Below, piece by piece: positions 10,060-18,143 of a DNA stretch of 64,000 nt (position 1 is the stretch's first letter; every line of letters starts with the position of its first letter). The notes beneath the pieces were generated by a model. It was given only the letters and a program-made list of their open reading frames with translations, was not told where the DNA came from and searched no databases. This DNA comes from Planctomycetaceae bacterium (GTDB lineage: Bacteria > Planctomycetota > Phycisphaerae > SM23-33). Made by a program: the position numbers and the translations under genes. The stretch lies in NCBI GenBank assembly GCA_039680605.1, contig JBDKTA010000008.1, forward strand, positions 62,001-126,000, read 5' to 3'.

Positions 10060-10156
10060 CACGGGCATCTTGCCCGTGAGTCTCACGGGCGTCCCGCCCG
10101 TGATTCCCGATTGCATGGCCGAGACGGCCGTGCTACTCATGGGCGAGACGCCCATG
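10060..10156. repeat. Four tandem 19-nt palindromes
   Basis: Starting at the nrnA stop are four perfect or near-perfect hairpins, each with an 8-bp stem and 3-nt loop, at 10060-10078, 10084-10102, 10114-10132 and 10138-10156 (for example cacgggcgtcccgcccgtg and catgggcgagacgcccatg). The outer flanks gtagcac and gtgctac also match in reverse. They resemble REP-type intergenic elements and may end transcription before the riboswitch promoter. Confidence 0.8.
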
Positions 10157-10199
10157 CTACGGATCTGAGCCTCTGCGGTAAGTTTTTTCAGAACCCGGC

Positions 10200-10228
10200 T
10201 TGACAGGGCTCCGGAGATGCACTAGAAA
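10200..10228 (+). promoter_or_regulatory. Consensus promoter of the cobalamin riboswitch transcript
   Basis: TTGACA at 10200-10205, a 17-base spacer, and TAGAAA at 10223-10228. The predicted start near 10235 is at the 5' edge of the riboswitch. Confidence 0.85.
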
Positions 10229-10234
10229 GAGCAC

Positions 10235-10412
10235 ATCTGCAGGTGTTCGTCGACGACGGACCCAAGGGAAGGCCGTGAAAATCGGCCGCGGACGCGCCGC
10301 TGTAACCGGTGACGACCGCTGCACAGGCCACTGGATCGTTGTGTTAACGATCTGGGAAGGCGCAGCGGGAGGAAGATCCGGAAGCCAGAAGACCTGCCTG
10401 CCGATAACCTGG
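10235..10412 (+). promoter_or_regulatory. Cobalamin (adenosylcobalamin-type) riboswitch
   Basis: Conserved aptamer blocks appear in order: aagggaa at 10264-10270, gtgaaaatc at 10275-10283, the cgcggacgcgccgctgtaa block from about 10287, a cactgg...gggaaggcgcagc region from about 10330, and the B12 box gaagccagaagacctgcc ending at 10398. Edges are approximate. An intrinsic terminator follows 70 bases later, so control is probably by transcription attenuation: B12 present, terminator formed. The first gene downstream is a PEP-CTERM surface protein rather than a known B12 synthesis or transport gene. Confidence 0.93.
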
Positions 10413-10465
10413 TGCACCACCGCGAGTGTGTGGGTGCCGGTAACAATCCGCCTTCCAGCGCATTG

Positions 10466-10505
10466 TCCCGGAACTTGCTCCCGCGAGTGTCCGGGATTTT
10501 TCTTT
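10466..10505 (+). terminator. Riboswitch expression-platform terminator
   Basis: The stem tcccgga (10466-10472) pairs with tccggga (10490-10496) and is followed at once by TTTTTCTTT. Its position between the aptamer and the ATG at 10651 fits ligand-dependent termination. Confidence 0.8.
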
Positions 10506-10650
10506 GCCGCTCGCGACGAGGCGGAAAACGGGCCCGTTTCCCTCTTCGCGCCGGCACTTCAAGAACTCCCCCAGGTTTCTGTTCCCCGAGACGGTCCGCG
10601 TGCGGGCTGTCGGTTCCGTCTGTGCCCGAGGGCACAAAAGGAGTTGTGAG

Positions 10651-11214
10651 ATGTTCGGACGCAATGTGTTGACGGTAGTTGCAGTGTGCGGAGTGCTGGT
10701 CTTGGCCGCGTCGGCCCAGGCGGCGGTGTTTGACGGCGTTCAGGTCGAGGCGTGGACCGGAAGCGGCGCTAATGAGGCGGTGGTCGTAATCGATTTCGGC
10801 GTGGGCAAGAACTTTGCCTTTAGCTATCGCTGGGATGCAACCGCCACCGGTTGGGATGCGCTGGCGGCCATCGATGCCTCGGGCGCCATTGATGTGAATG
10901 CAACTTGGTACGATGCCTTCCAGGCACATCTGGTCAACGACATTTCCCGCACCGGCGTGACCAAGGATGACGGATATAGCTGGGGATACTACACCAGTTC
11001 TGACGGTAGCAGTTGGAGCGAGTATTCCATGGGCTGCGACGCTCGCCCGCTCAGTAATGGTGCGTGGGACGGCTGGTCCTGGGGCTGGATCGATTTTGAG
11101 ACATGGGCCCATCAGCGCTCGCCGGTCACTCCGGCCGTCGTGGTGCCTGAGCCGATCACGCTGGGACTGTTGTTGGTCGGCGGTGCAGCCCTGCTGCGCC
11201 GGCGGCATGCATAG
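10651..11214 (+). CDS. B12-riboswitch-controlled PEP-CTERM protein of unknown function
   Basis: A 187-residue secreted protein. ATG 10651 is chosen over upstream in-frame starts because AAAAGGAG (10636-10643) sits 7 bases before it and a signal peptide follows directly (MFGRNVLTVVAVCGVLVLAASAQA). The mature part is rich in Trp, Tyr and Asp (AFSYRWDATATGWDALAAID, DGYSWGYYTSSDG, GWSWGWIDFETWAH), and the C-terminus is a PEP-CTERM anchor (VVPEPITLGLLLVGGAALLRRRHA). I do not recognise the central domain. Because it lies behind a cobalamin riboswitch and is exported to the surface, a role in capturing extracellular corrinoids is a reasonable inference, unproven. Confidence 0.88.
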   Translation: MFGRNVLTVVAVCGVLVLAASAQAAVFDGVQVEAWTGSGANEAVVVIDFGVGKNFAFSYRWDATATGWDALAAIDASGAIDVNATWYDAFQAHLVNDISRTGVTKDDGYSWGYYTSSDGSSWSEYSMGCDARPLSNGAWDGWSWGWIDFETWAHQRSPVTPAVVVPEPITLGLLLVGGAALLRRRHA

Positions 11215-11243
11215 TTTAGTTAGATAACCTCCCAACAGACCGG

Positions 11244-11271
11244 ACCCGGGCCCTTGCCATGGGGCCCGGGT
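11244..11271 (+). terminator. Strong GC hairpin after the B12-linked PEP-CTERM gene
   Basis: acccgggccc (11244-11253) pairs with gggcccgggt (11262-11271) across an 8-base loop. No U-tract follows, so it may be a weak or factor-assisted terminator, or a processing site before the prepilin gene. Confidence 0.55.
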
Positions 11272-11299
11272 TCGGTACCGTTGGCTTAAGTGGCGTGAA

Positions 11300-12091
11300 A
11301 TGATCCAAGCGATAGACAAGACGATGCGAATCGGCCGCCAGGGCGGCTTTACGCTGATGGAACTGCTGGTGGTGATTGCCATCATCAGCGTGCTGACGGC
11401 GATGCTGGTGCCCACCATCAGCGGCGCGCTGAGTTCCGCCCGAGCGGTGCAGTGCCAGACCAACCTGCGGTATATCGGGTCGTCGATCAATAACTACCGC
11501 CGCGATCATGGCGACCAGTTTCCGCCATATCGCGCGCAATATAACGTGGCGTACGAGGGCACACCGGCGTTCACCTGGATCTACAGTTGGGGTGCGGCCA
11601 CCAACCCGGTCAACCAGAAGGCCAGTTGGATGTATCCCTACTGGGACTTCCACTGCCTGCTGTGCCCGTCGATGAACTGGAAAGACGTGGTGCCCCAGGC
11701 GGGCATTATCGAACCGACCACGTCATACGGGTACAATGCCTTCTTCCTCGACAGCAAGTTCATGACACGCGTCGGGGCGCCGACGATCGAGGTTCCCCGC
11801 AAGACCGGCGCCGACATCACGCACCCCTCGCAGTTGATCGTCTACGCCGACTCGGCGCTGTATTGGGCTCCGGCCGGCGTCCCGATCTTCCAGAACAGCA
11901 CGTACCTCGAGCCGCCCGTGCCCGCGGGCACCGTCACGCCGACCAATCACTTCCGCCATAGCGCCCAGTGCGGCGTCTTGTTTGCCTCAGGCAGCACCGG
12001 ATTGCTGCCGCCGGGCCAGGGAATGCTGCTCAACGCGCAGCGAAACCTGGGATTCGTCAGCACCGCCAATGCCCCATACTACAGCAACTAA
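11300..12091 (+). CDS. Planctomycete prepilin-like (type II secretion pseudopilin-like) protein
   Basis: A 263-residue protein with a type IV prepilin N-terminus: a short basic leader, then GGFTLMELLVVIAIISVLTAMLVPTI (about residues 15-40), with cleavage expected between Gly and Phe. The remainder is a globular domain rich in Tyr and Trp. Planctomycete members of this group usually end with H-x9-DG; here the matching site is HSAQCGVLFASG, with Ser for Asp. It follows the riboswitch-controlled gene on the same strand with an 85-base gap, so it could be read through from the same promoter. The specific role is unknown. Confidence 0.87.
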   Translation: MIQAIDKTMRIGRQGGFTLMELLVVIAIISVLTAMLVPTISGALSSARAVQCQTNLRYIGSSINNYRRDHGDQFPPYRAQYNVAYEGTPAFTWIYSWGAATNPVNQKASWMYPYWDFHCLLCPSMNWKDVVPQAGIIEPTTSYGYNAFFLDSKFMTRVGAPTIEVPRKTGADITHPSQLIVYADSALYWAPAGVPIFQNSTYLEPPVPAGTVTPTNHFRHSAQCGVLFASGSTGLLPPGQGMLLNAQRNLGFVSTANAPYYSN

Positions 12092-12554
12092 GACATTGCG
12101 GATTGTGGATTACGGATTGCGGATTGCGGCGACGGCGTCCTTCCGCACCTTGACCGGTGCGACATTGTTCTGCTGCTGCGGACTCTTTGCTGCCCTCTGC
12201 GGCTGCTCGGGCGATTACCCGCGCAAGGAACTGAAGGACGATTCGCCCCGCGCCGCGCAGGTCAAGGACATGATCACCCAACTCCGGACGGCCGCAACGA
12301 ATGAACTCGATGCCGTCATCGCCGCCCAGGTGGTTCCGGCAGGACCCAACGACGGCGGGCGGCGCGAGATGGCCGTCTACACCCTCAAGCAGATCGCCAA
12401 TGCCCCGGATGTGCAGATCGTGATGCTCGACCAGTACGGCAGCGACGTGGTCCGCGCGACTCTTCGTCTGACTGAAAGTCACCAGCCGCGAACGCTCTGC
12501 ATGCTGCTGGTCAGCGACGGGCAAGGCAAACTCCTCTGGGCAGGCCCGGGCTGA
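12069..12554 (+). CDS. Putative lipoprotein, unknown function
   Basis: The coding frame runs to TGA at 12554, but the start is uncertain. ATG 12069 overlaps the preceding gene by 23 bases; GTG 12105 lies within a run of ggattgcggatt repeats. In either case the N-terminus carries a hydrophobic stretch (LTGATLFCCCGLFAALCGC) ending in a lipobox-like LCGC-SG, followed by about 110 polar residues with no motif I recognise. It may be anchored to a membrane by lipidation. Neither start has a good ribosome binding site, so it may be translated by coupling to the gene upstream. Confidence 0.6.
   Translation: MPHTTATKTLRIVDYGLRIAATASFRTLTGATLFCCCGLFAALCGCSGDYPRKELKDDSPRAAQVKDMITQLRTAATNELDAVIAAQVVPAGPNDGGRREMAVYTLKQIANAPDVQIVMLDQYGSDVVRATLRLTESHQPRTLCMLLVSDGQGKLLWAGPG
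12093..12128. repeat. Short degenerate tandem repeat (ggattgcggatt units)
   Basis: Four back-to-back variants of attgcgg / attgtgg / attacgg lie between the prepilin stop and the lipoprotein signal sequence. They form part of the lipoprotein reading frame if ATG 12069 is used. Confidence 0.55.
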
Positions 12555-12580
12555 GAGACATCGGACGGGAAACATTAGCG

Positions 12581-12596
12581 GTCGAGCTTGCTCGAC
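12581..12596. terminator. Small hairpin between convergent genes
   Basis: gtcgagc-tt-gctcgac lies in the 52-base gap between the lipoprotein gene (+) and the aldo/keto reductase gene (-). It has a symmetric position but no U-tract; it is possibly a weak bidirectional terminator. Confidence 0.4.
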
Positions 12597-12606
12597 GTGT
12601 TTGCAG

Positions 12607-13605
12607 CTAATCCAGTTCCAGGTGTAAATCTTCCAGTAGCGAATCGATCCTTGCGACCTCCCCATCCGTGAGCTTCAATGCCGCCGCCGCGGCGTTTTCT
12701 TTCGCCTGTGCAGGATCGCGCGCCCCGACCAGAGCGGCGGTGATTCCCGGCTGGGCGATTGTCCAGGCGATTACCAGTTGCGATAGCGTCGCGCGGTGCG
12801 ACTCGGCGATGGGGCGGATTTGATCCAGAAAGTCGTTGATCCGTTGGCGGTTGGCCCGGCGAAAGAACGCGTTGCCCGAGCGGTGGTCGCCTTTGCCGAA
12901 CACGTAGTCGTCGGTGATCTTGCCCGTCAGCAGCCCGCGCTGCAGCGGGCTGTACACCAGCAGGCCGATCCCATGCCGGCGGCAGTAGGGCAGCACGTCT
13001 TTTTCGATGCCGCGGTTGACCATGCTATAGGGCGGTTGGTCCGACGCGATGGGCGCGACCTTGCGGGAGGCCTCGATGTCGACGACGCTGAAATTGCTCA
13101 GCCCGGCGAAGCGGATCTTGCCCTGGCGGATCAGTTGGTCGATAGCCGCCATCGTCTCTTCGACCGGCGTCGATTCGTCGCGCCAGTGGCACTGGTAGAG
13201 GTCGATATAATCCGTCCCCAGCCGCCGCAGGCTCTGTTCGCACTCCCAGATGACGCTCTCGGCCGCGGCATACTTCTTGACCGTCAGCGGCCGACCCTCG
13301 TTGTCCACCGTCTGCCAGCGGTCGATGCCTTTGTCGATATCCCACCGCAGACCGTACTTGGTCAGGATCTGCACGTCGCTGCGCTTGACGCCGGACAACG
13401 CCTTGGCGATGAACTCTTCGCTGCGTCCAAAACCGTACACCGCCGCGGTGTCAAACGTGGTGACGCCTTCTTCCATCGCCGCCCGCACCGCCGCCAGCGC
13501 GTCGCTTTCATCCTGTCCGCCCCACATCCACCCGCCGATAGCCCAGGCCCCAAAGCAGACAGCCGTCACTTCCAGATCGGTATTTCCAACGCGACGATGT
13601 TCCAT
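12607..13605 (-). CDS. Aldo/keto reductase
   Basis: A 332-residue NAD(P)H-dependent oxidoreductase with a TIM-barrel fold. The catalytic tetrad can be placed: Asp and Tyr in FDTAAVYGFG (about residues 51-60), Lys in ILTKYG (about 81-86) and His in YQCHWRDE. The C-terminal cofactor segment AALVGARDPAQAKENA is also present. The substrate cannot be told; the family acts on aldehydes, ketones and sugars. It is a single gene, with convergent or unrelated neighbours. Confidence 0.92.
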   Translation of the reverse strand: MEHRRVGNTDLEVTAVCFGAWAIGGWMWGGQDESDALAAVRAAMEEGVTTFDTAAVYGFGRSEEFIAKALSGVKRSDVQILTKYGLRWDIDKGIDRWQTVDNEGRPLTVKKYAAAESVIWECEQSLRRLGTDYIDLYQCHWRDESTPVEETMAAIDQLIRQGKIRFAGLSNFSVVDIEASRKVAPIASDQPPYSMVNRGIEKDVLPYCRRHGIGLLVYSPLQRGLLTGKITDDYVFGKGDHRSGNAFFRRANRQRINDFLDQIRPIAESHRATLSQLVIAWTIAQPGITAALVGARDPAQAKENAAAAALKLTDGEVARIDSLLEDLHLELD

Positions 13606-13612
13606 GCTCTTC

Positions 13613-13672
13613 AGTAATCGGTAATCAAGTAATCAGTAACCATCGCCCTGATTACTGATCACTGATTACCGT
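13613..13672. repeat. Imperfect inverted repeat upstream of the aldo/keto reductase
   Basis: cggtaatcaagtaatcagtaa is followed by its near reverse complement ctgattactgatcactgattaccg, with a loop near catcgcc. It fills the space between the aldo/keto reductase start and the tRNA gene and looks like another intergenic repeat type. Confidence 0.6.
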
Positions 13673-13678
13673 TTTGAA

Positions 13679-13763
13679 CGGTAGGGGTGGGATTCGAACC
13701 CACGGTGCCTTTCGGCACACCGGTTTTCAAGACCGGCTCCTTCGGCCACTCGGACACCCTACC
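13679..13763 (-). tRNA. tRNA-Ser (anticodon UGA)
   Basis: An 85-nt class II tRNA on the minus strand. The acceptor stem GGTAGGG pairs with CCCTACC; the anticodon loop CTTGAAA carries TGA; a long variable arm typical of Ser is present; and the T arm is GTGGG-TTCGAAT-CCCAC. The discriminator base is G. CCA is not encoded. It reads UCA and wobble-related serine codons. Confidence 0.96.
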
Positions 13764-13948
13764 CGATGCAGCCTGCACAGGGGAGTTTCGGCTATTTTCC
13801 CTATAGAATCCAGTGTTTTCGTATTCATTGCATGCCTGTGCATTGGATCCGGGAGAAGACCCCAAGTTCGCCCCAAGCCCGACCTTCCGTCCCAAGATTC
13901 CGCCCCTGTGCATATCAAGCGCCAACTCGTTCAAGTTTGGCAGAGCGG

Positions 13949-14821
13949 CTACTGGGTCTGTTTCCTGCCTATGAAACGCGGGATCCTCTCAAGAATGCCC
14001 CCTCCATAAGTGTCATCGCCAGCGGCATCTGCCAGGTGGATGTAGCCGATATGGCAACTGCAGGTTGCCTTGGTGCAGGGGGCGCTCCTGAGGCGGTCTT
14101 CGAACGCGTCATTATAGATGTTGCCCAGCGGTTCGGCAATGAAATGGCATCGACGAAATGTGCCGGTGTGGTCGACGGCGATTAGACTCGACCCGCAACG
14201 GCACAGGCGGCCGAGGCTGACGTGCGGCCGCACATTCATTGGCAGCAGCGGGTCGACCGCCGTCAGCGCAGCCAGTTCCTGTGGTTGATAGTAGTCGCCG
14301 TGCTTGTACGCGTTGAGCCACAGATATATCCCAGCGGGCAACGCCTGCCGCATCATCCGGATTTCGTCAAAATGCTCCCGCACCGCGACCATTCCGACGC
14401 TGAATGCTACGCCGGCGTCTGACAACTCAGCGCACTGGAGCAGGAAGGGGCGGCGGCTGGTTTGACTTGGATGATACGTGCACCAGAGGCCGACGCGCTC
14501 GACACGGCACTGCCCAACCCAGGTCAGATTGCAGGAAAGGTTCGTCTGAACGGCCACGCGCCGCACGTGGTTCATGTGGCTGAGGCGCGCGATGGCCTGC
14601 TGATACCACGGGCGCCACAGCGCCTCGCCCCAGGGCGTGAAGAACACCGACAATCGCCCGCCAGCGTAACGCTGCGCCCAGTCGACAAACCGCTCCACGC
14701 CCAGCCGATCGTCATGCAAGACCTTCGGCGTTGACGACGTTTTGGCCTGCGGGCAGTACCAGCAGGAGTAGTTGCAGTCGGCAAGGCAGCCGCGATACAG
14801 AATGGTCAGGTCTGTTGCCAT
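13949..14821 (-). CDS. STM4011-family radical SAM protein
   Basis: A 290-residue radical SAM enzyme. The [4Fe-4S] cluster motif C-x3-C-x2-C is formed by Cys16, Cys20 and Cys23 ([10 protein letters not shown]). The C-terminal third has further Cys/His pairs ([25 protein letters not shown]) that suggest an extra SPASM-like cluster. It is the last gene of a five-gene overlapping operon, sharing 16 bases with the gene before it. The gene set and order match the Salmonella STM4011-STM4015 cassette, whose product is unknown. Family assignment is from recall of sequence style and neighbours. Confidence 0.82.
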   Translation of the reverse strand: MATDLTILYRGCLADCNYSCWYCPQAKTSSTPKVLHDDRLGVERFVDWAQRYAGGRLSVFFTPWGEALWRPWYQQAIARLSHMNHVRRVAVQTNLSCNLTWVGQCRVERVGLWCTYHPSQTSRRPFLLQCAELSDAGVAFSVGMVAVREHFDEIRMMRQALPAGIYLWLNAYKHGDYYQPQELAALTAVDPLLPMNVRPHVSLGRLCRCGSSLIAVDHTGTFRRCHFIAEPLGNIYNDAFEDRLRSAPCTKATCSCHIGYIHLADAAGDDTYGGGILERIPRFIGRKQTQ

Positions 14822-16134
14822 TGAAACTCGTCCATCAGCCGGCGCACGGCGGCCGAATAGAGCCAGGGCCCGATCGCGTCGGAAAGCTCAATGCCGCGTT
14901 CGCTGAGATGGATGGCATCGTCAGAGAACAGGGCAAGTCCCCGCGACTGCAGTTGAGCCAGTTGCGGAAGATCGTCCACAGCGTCGGAGCCGAATCGGGT
15001 CTGATAATGCCCTCGGTCAAGCCCACGGCACTGTAGCAGCGACTGCAGAACGAACCGCCTCCGCTGGTCCTCGTCGTCGAGCCATATGCCGTGGGCTGCC
15101 CAGGCAAAGGCGCGATCCTCGGTGGCGATATAGCGATCCAGAATCTCTTCGATTCCACTGCGGCTGACAGCGTAGCGGCCGGAGTAGTGCAGTTGACGCG
15201 TGTACGATCGCGGGCCGCAACCCAGCCCCACCATGCCGTCGTCCTGGCAGCAGTACGCCGGTCCGTCGTCGCCGTCGGCAACGCGCGGCAACTGGAACAT
15301 CCTGGCCGAGATCTGGCGATAGCCGGCATCGAGCAGCATCGCCCTGGCGACGCGGTAGGCCTGCAGCCGCAGGTCTGGGCTGATGCTCCGCCCGGCCAGA
15401 GCTGTCTGCGGCCGAACATAAAGAGGGTAAACGTACAGTTCCTCAGGCTTGTACTTCAGGGCCTCGTGCAGGCACTGGCACCAATCCTGCATGTCCTGCT
15501 GGGGCCCGCCGTAGATCAGGTCGATGTTGAGCGTCTCGAAACCGCAGCCCCGCACGGCCTCCAGAGCCTCGTGCATCTGCCGCCGGGACTGCACCCGCCC
15601 CAGCGCTCGCGCCTGGGCCTCGTCGAATGCCTGAATGCCCACGCTCACGCGGCGCAGCCCCGCTTGTCGCAGCAGACGCAACTTGTCAAGGTCAACCGTC
15701 CGGGGCGAGATTTCCACCGAACCGCCGACGCCGGGCACGTCAGCGCCCATGACGTCTGCCACCGCCAGCAGCGCCTCCAGTTGTCGGCAGTCCAGGATGG
15801 TTGGGGTGCCGCCGCCAACAGCCAGCCGTGCGAACGAGCAAGCCCCCAGCGCCGAGCGCACGACGCGCGCCTGGCGCGCCAGGGTGGCCAGGTAGTCGTC
15901 GATCATTCCCGGCGGCGGAGAGCAGAGGGAGAAGAGATTGCAGAATCCGCACCGGGCCGGGCAGAAGGGCACATGCAGATACAGAAACAAAGCATCGCGC
16001 CCCTGCTGAGCCCACAGCGAATCCAGGGGCACTGCCGGCGTCAGCGGGCGATGCGCCGTCTTGTGCGGATAGGAGTACACATATCCGCCAAACGGCGCCG
16101 CCTCGAAAGCATCCAGGATGTCATCTCCCGGCAC
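14806..16134 (-). CDS. STM4012-family radical SAM protein (HemN/coproporphyrinogen oxidase-like)
   Basis: A 442-residue protein. The true start is GTG at 16134: AAGGAG lies 6 bases upstream (16141-16146), and the protein then begins MPGDDILDAF. The radical SAM motif is CPARCGFC (Cys58, Cys62, Cys65), followed by LAVGGGTPT, SVEISPRTVD and NIDLIYGGPQQDM as in HemN-like enzymes, with a C-terminal HemN-like domain. It overlaps the upstream gene by 14 bases and the downstream one by 16. HemN relatives act on heme, on tRNA or as methyltransferases; the true substrate here is unknown. Longer frames upstream are shadows of the hydrolase gene. Confidence 0.85.
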   Translation of the reverse strand: MPGDDILDAFEAAPFGGYVYSYPHKTAHRPLTPAVPLDSLWAQQGRDALFLYLHVPFCPARCGFCNLFSLCSPPPGMIDDYLATLARQARVVRSALGACSFARLAVGGGTPTILDCRQLEALLAVADVMGADVPGVGGSVEISPRTVDLDKLRLLRQAGLRRVSVGIQAFDEAQARALGRVQSRRQMHEALEAVRGCGFETLNIDLIYGGPQQDMQDWCQCLHEALKYKPEELYVYPLYVRPQTALAGRSISPDLRLQAYRVARAMLLDAGYRQISARMFQLPRVADGDDGPAYCCQDDGMVGLGCGPRSYTRQLHYSGRYAVSRSGIEEILDRYIATEDRAFAWAAHGIWLDDEDQRRRFVLQSLLQCRGLDRGHYQTRFGSDAVDDLPQLAQLQSRGLALFSDDAIHLSERGIELSDAIGPWLYSAAVRRLMDEFQWQQT

Positions 16135-16948
16135 GGCTGGCTCCTTGCGTGCGGGGAAGAACGAATTCCGTGTATGGCACGGTCCAGACCGCCGGATGGC
16201 ACAGGCGGTGGCCGTAATACCCATCTTCGCCATAGGCCGTGCCGTGGTCGCTGCAGATGATCCCCAATAGCGGCGCGCGCCGCTGCATCGCCTCGACCAG
16301 TACGCCGACATGACGGTCGACGTACTCCAGGGCTGCTGCCTGTGTCTGGAGGCTGTCTTCGATGGCGCCTTTGGCGAAAATGCAATTGGGCTGATGCAGC
16401 GCCGAGACGTTGACGAAGAGAAACAACCGCTGGCCGGCGGGCAGCCGCTGCAGCACATCCAGTGCGATGGCGACTTGGTTTTGTGTGGATTGAGCGTTGG
16501 TCACGCCCAGTTCCTGCGACCAATAGCTCTCGGCGAACAGGCCCGGCAGGACGCTGCCCAAGGGGTTGAGCTTGTTGAAGAACCCAACTCCGCCAATGCA
16601 GACAGTGTGATATCCCCGCCCGGCCAGGCCTGTCACGATGTCCGGCGCCTCCAGGACGCAGGTGCGGGGCGAGGTCGTCTGGCTGCCGGCAAATGCCAGG
16701 GCGAACAGCCTCTCGTGCGTGCCGGGCTCGGCGGGGGTCGGCAGGAAGCCTGCGAAGAATGCCTGGTGCGCCGCGTACGTGAAGTTGCCCGGCGAGTGCC
16801 GCTGCTGCCACTGTCCCTGCGGCAGCAGGCGCGCGAGGTTTGGCGTGCGGCCATCTTCCAGGCAGCGGCACGCCACGTCGTAGCGCAGCGTGTCGAGCGT
16901 CATCAGCAGGATGTCGTGCGTGCCTATCAACGCATTGGCGTCAATCAT
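16121..16948 (-). CDS. STM4013/SEN3800-type hydrolase (alkaline phosphatase/sulfatase superfamily)
   Basis: A 275-residue protein with alkaline-phosphatase superfamily metal-site motifs: LLMTLDTLRYD near the N-terminus and CSDHGTAYGEDGYYGHR near the C-terminus. In this superfamily these bind two metals around a Thr/Ser/Cys nucleophile; the Thr in LDTLRYD is the likely nucleophile. There is no signal peptide, so it should act in the cytoplasm, unlike most sulfatases. It is the middle gene of the cassette, with 8- and 14-base overlaps. Confidence 0.8.
   Translation of the reverse strand: MIDANALIGTHDILLMTLDTLRYDVACRCLEDGRTPNLARLLPQGQWQQRHSPGNFTYAAHQAFFAGFLPTPAEPGTHERLFALAFAGSQTTSPRTCVLEAPDIVTGLAGRGYHTVCIGGVGFFNKLNPLGSVLPGLFAESYWSQELGVTNAQSTQNQVAIALDVLQRLPAGQRLFLFVNVSALHQPNCIFAKGAIEDSLQTQAAALEYVDRHVGVLVEAMQRRAPLLGIICSDHGTAYGEDGYYGHRLCHPAVWTVPYTEFVLPRTQGASRAGR
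16141..16146 (-). promoter_or_regulatory. Ribosome binding site that fixes the STM4012-type start
   Basis: AAGGAG on the minus strand, 6 bases before GTG 16134, inside the end of the hydrolase gene. Confidence 0.8.
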
Positions 16949-18143
16949 GGAGGCATCCCGTCATCGCGAGCATGGCCGCCAACTCGACGGCATAAGTATC
17001 CTGACCGTTCCAGGTCACGCTGTCCAGCAGGTCGCCAAAAGCATTGACCTCCAGCACCATGTGGCGGCGGAAGTGGCACAGTACGGCTACGTCGATTCCA
17101 ACGTGCAGCGTGCGAGGGAACATCGCCGCCGTGCGGCGGCAGGTATCCATGAGGCTTCGCCAAGCCGGCTCAGACATCCGAGACCGAATGGCCGAGGTAT
17201 CGCGGCGCGCGTTGCGAAGGTGCAGGTTCGTCAGCGGCGTCTTGCTCAGCCGCATCACCGCGTGGCGTGGCTGGCCGGCGATGACGACGATTCTCAGATC
17301 ACACGCGCAGCCGTCGATGCCGGCCTTAGGCACCCACGCTTCGCAATGCGCGCCGTGCCGGCAGAGGGTATCGACGAGGCGGGCTACCTCGCTTTCATTG
17401 CGGTACCGCCGGATTCGCCGGTTGTTGTAAAGTTCCACACCCTCCGATCCTGCTACCATCTCGCACGTGGTCCAAGCCTCCAGGCCTCGTACAGTCGGTT
17501 GCAGGGCGGCCACGCCCGAGGCGCCCGATCCGTGTCGCAACTTAACGAAGACCCTCGGCCGTGCCAACTGGCGCATCCGGTCGCGAAGTTGCTGGAAGTT
17601 TTCGACCGCTCCAATCGGCGGCGGGACAGGCAGCCCTGCCCGCGACAACACGGCGTGGCAGAGCGACTTGTCGAACATGACGGCGACGTCGTGTGGATGG
17701 TTGGTCAGGACAACATCGCTGCGCTCAGCCAAGGCGCTGCCGACACGATCCAGGACCGCGGTAAAACCGAGATACCACTGCCGGGGCAGGAGGATCTTGC
17801 CTTTCTGGGGCTCCAGGCGGGCCAGGGTGGCGCGGCTGAGAACAGGCGCGCCCTCGGCCTCGGCGGCGTCGGCGCCTACTGTCAACAGGGAGCGGTAGGT
17901 TTCAAAGTCTCGCCCGGGCGAATCGATTCGCACGATGCATCCGCGCGGGATCTCGCGCTCCCAGGCCACCTCGCCTGCCGCGACCCGGCGATAGTCGATC
18001 ACGGTCGCGGCGGGCAGCTTCCGCTCGGCCAGAGCCTGCTGAAACAGTGCCACGCGGCGGTCATGGCTGTCGGCCACCACGGCAAACGGCGGCGCGTCCG
18101 CCGGAGCACGGTTCTCATTCAGCGACAGCGACGTATCGCTCAT
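16941..18143 (-). CDS. STM4014-type ATP-grasp-like protein
   Basis: A 400-residue protein; the start is ATG 18143 with a GGGG-rich ribosome binding site. The middle and C-terminal parts look like an ATP-grasp fold: a glycine-rich loop in VFVKLRHGSGASGVAAL, an acidic Mg-binding region (GIDVAVLCH) and the terminal metal motif VLEVNAFGDLLD. ATP-grasp ligases join a carboxylate to an amine or thiol. The N-terminal region has no motif I know. It overlaps the leucine-rich-repeat gene by 29 bases. In a cassette with two radical SAM enzymes, a ligase suggests that a peptide or small molecule is built or modified. Confidence 0.8.
   Translation of the reverse strand: MSDTSLSLNENRAPADAPPFAVVADSHDRRVALFQQALAERKLPAATVIDYRRVAAGEVAWEREIPRGCIVRIDSPGRDFETYRSLLTVGADAAEAEGAPVLSRATLARLEPQKGKILLPRQWYLGFTAVLDRVGSALAERSDVVLTNHPHDVAVMFDKSLCHAVLSRAGLPVPPPIGAVENFQQLRDRMRQLARPRVFVKLRHGSGASGVAALQPTVRGLEAWTTCEMVAGSEGVELYNNRRIRRYRNESEVARLVDTLCRHGAHCEAWVPKAGIDGCACDLRIVVIAGQPRHAVMRLSKTPLTNLHLRNARRDTSAIRSRMSEPAWRSLMDTCRRTAAMFPRTLHVGIDVAVLCHFRRHMVLEVNAFGDLLDSVTWNGQDTYAVELAAMLAMTGCLHD

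Noticed and set aside
10504-10650. Upstream extension of the B12-controlled PEP-CTERM gene to ATG 10504
   Set aside because: It would start next to the riboswitch terminator and bury the signal peptide; ATG 10651 has a strong ribosome binding site and begins directly with the signal peptide.
13679-13763. tRNA-Ser as an integration site for the adjoining 27-kb block
   Set aside because: The block lies on the 5' side of the tRNA, whereas integration normally uses the 3' end. No integrase and no repeated tRNA end were seen.
16135-16458. N-terminal extension of the STM4012-type protein to 16458
   Set aside because: The added residues are the shadow of the hydrolase gene; GTG 16134 has AAGGAG at the right distance.
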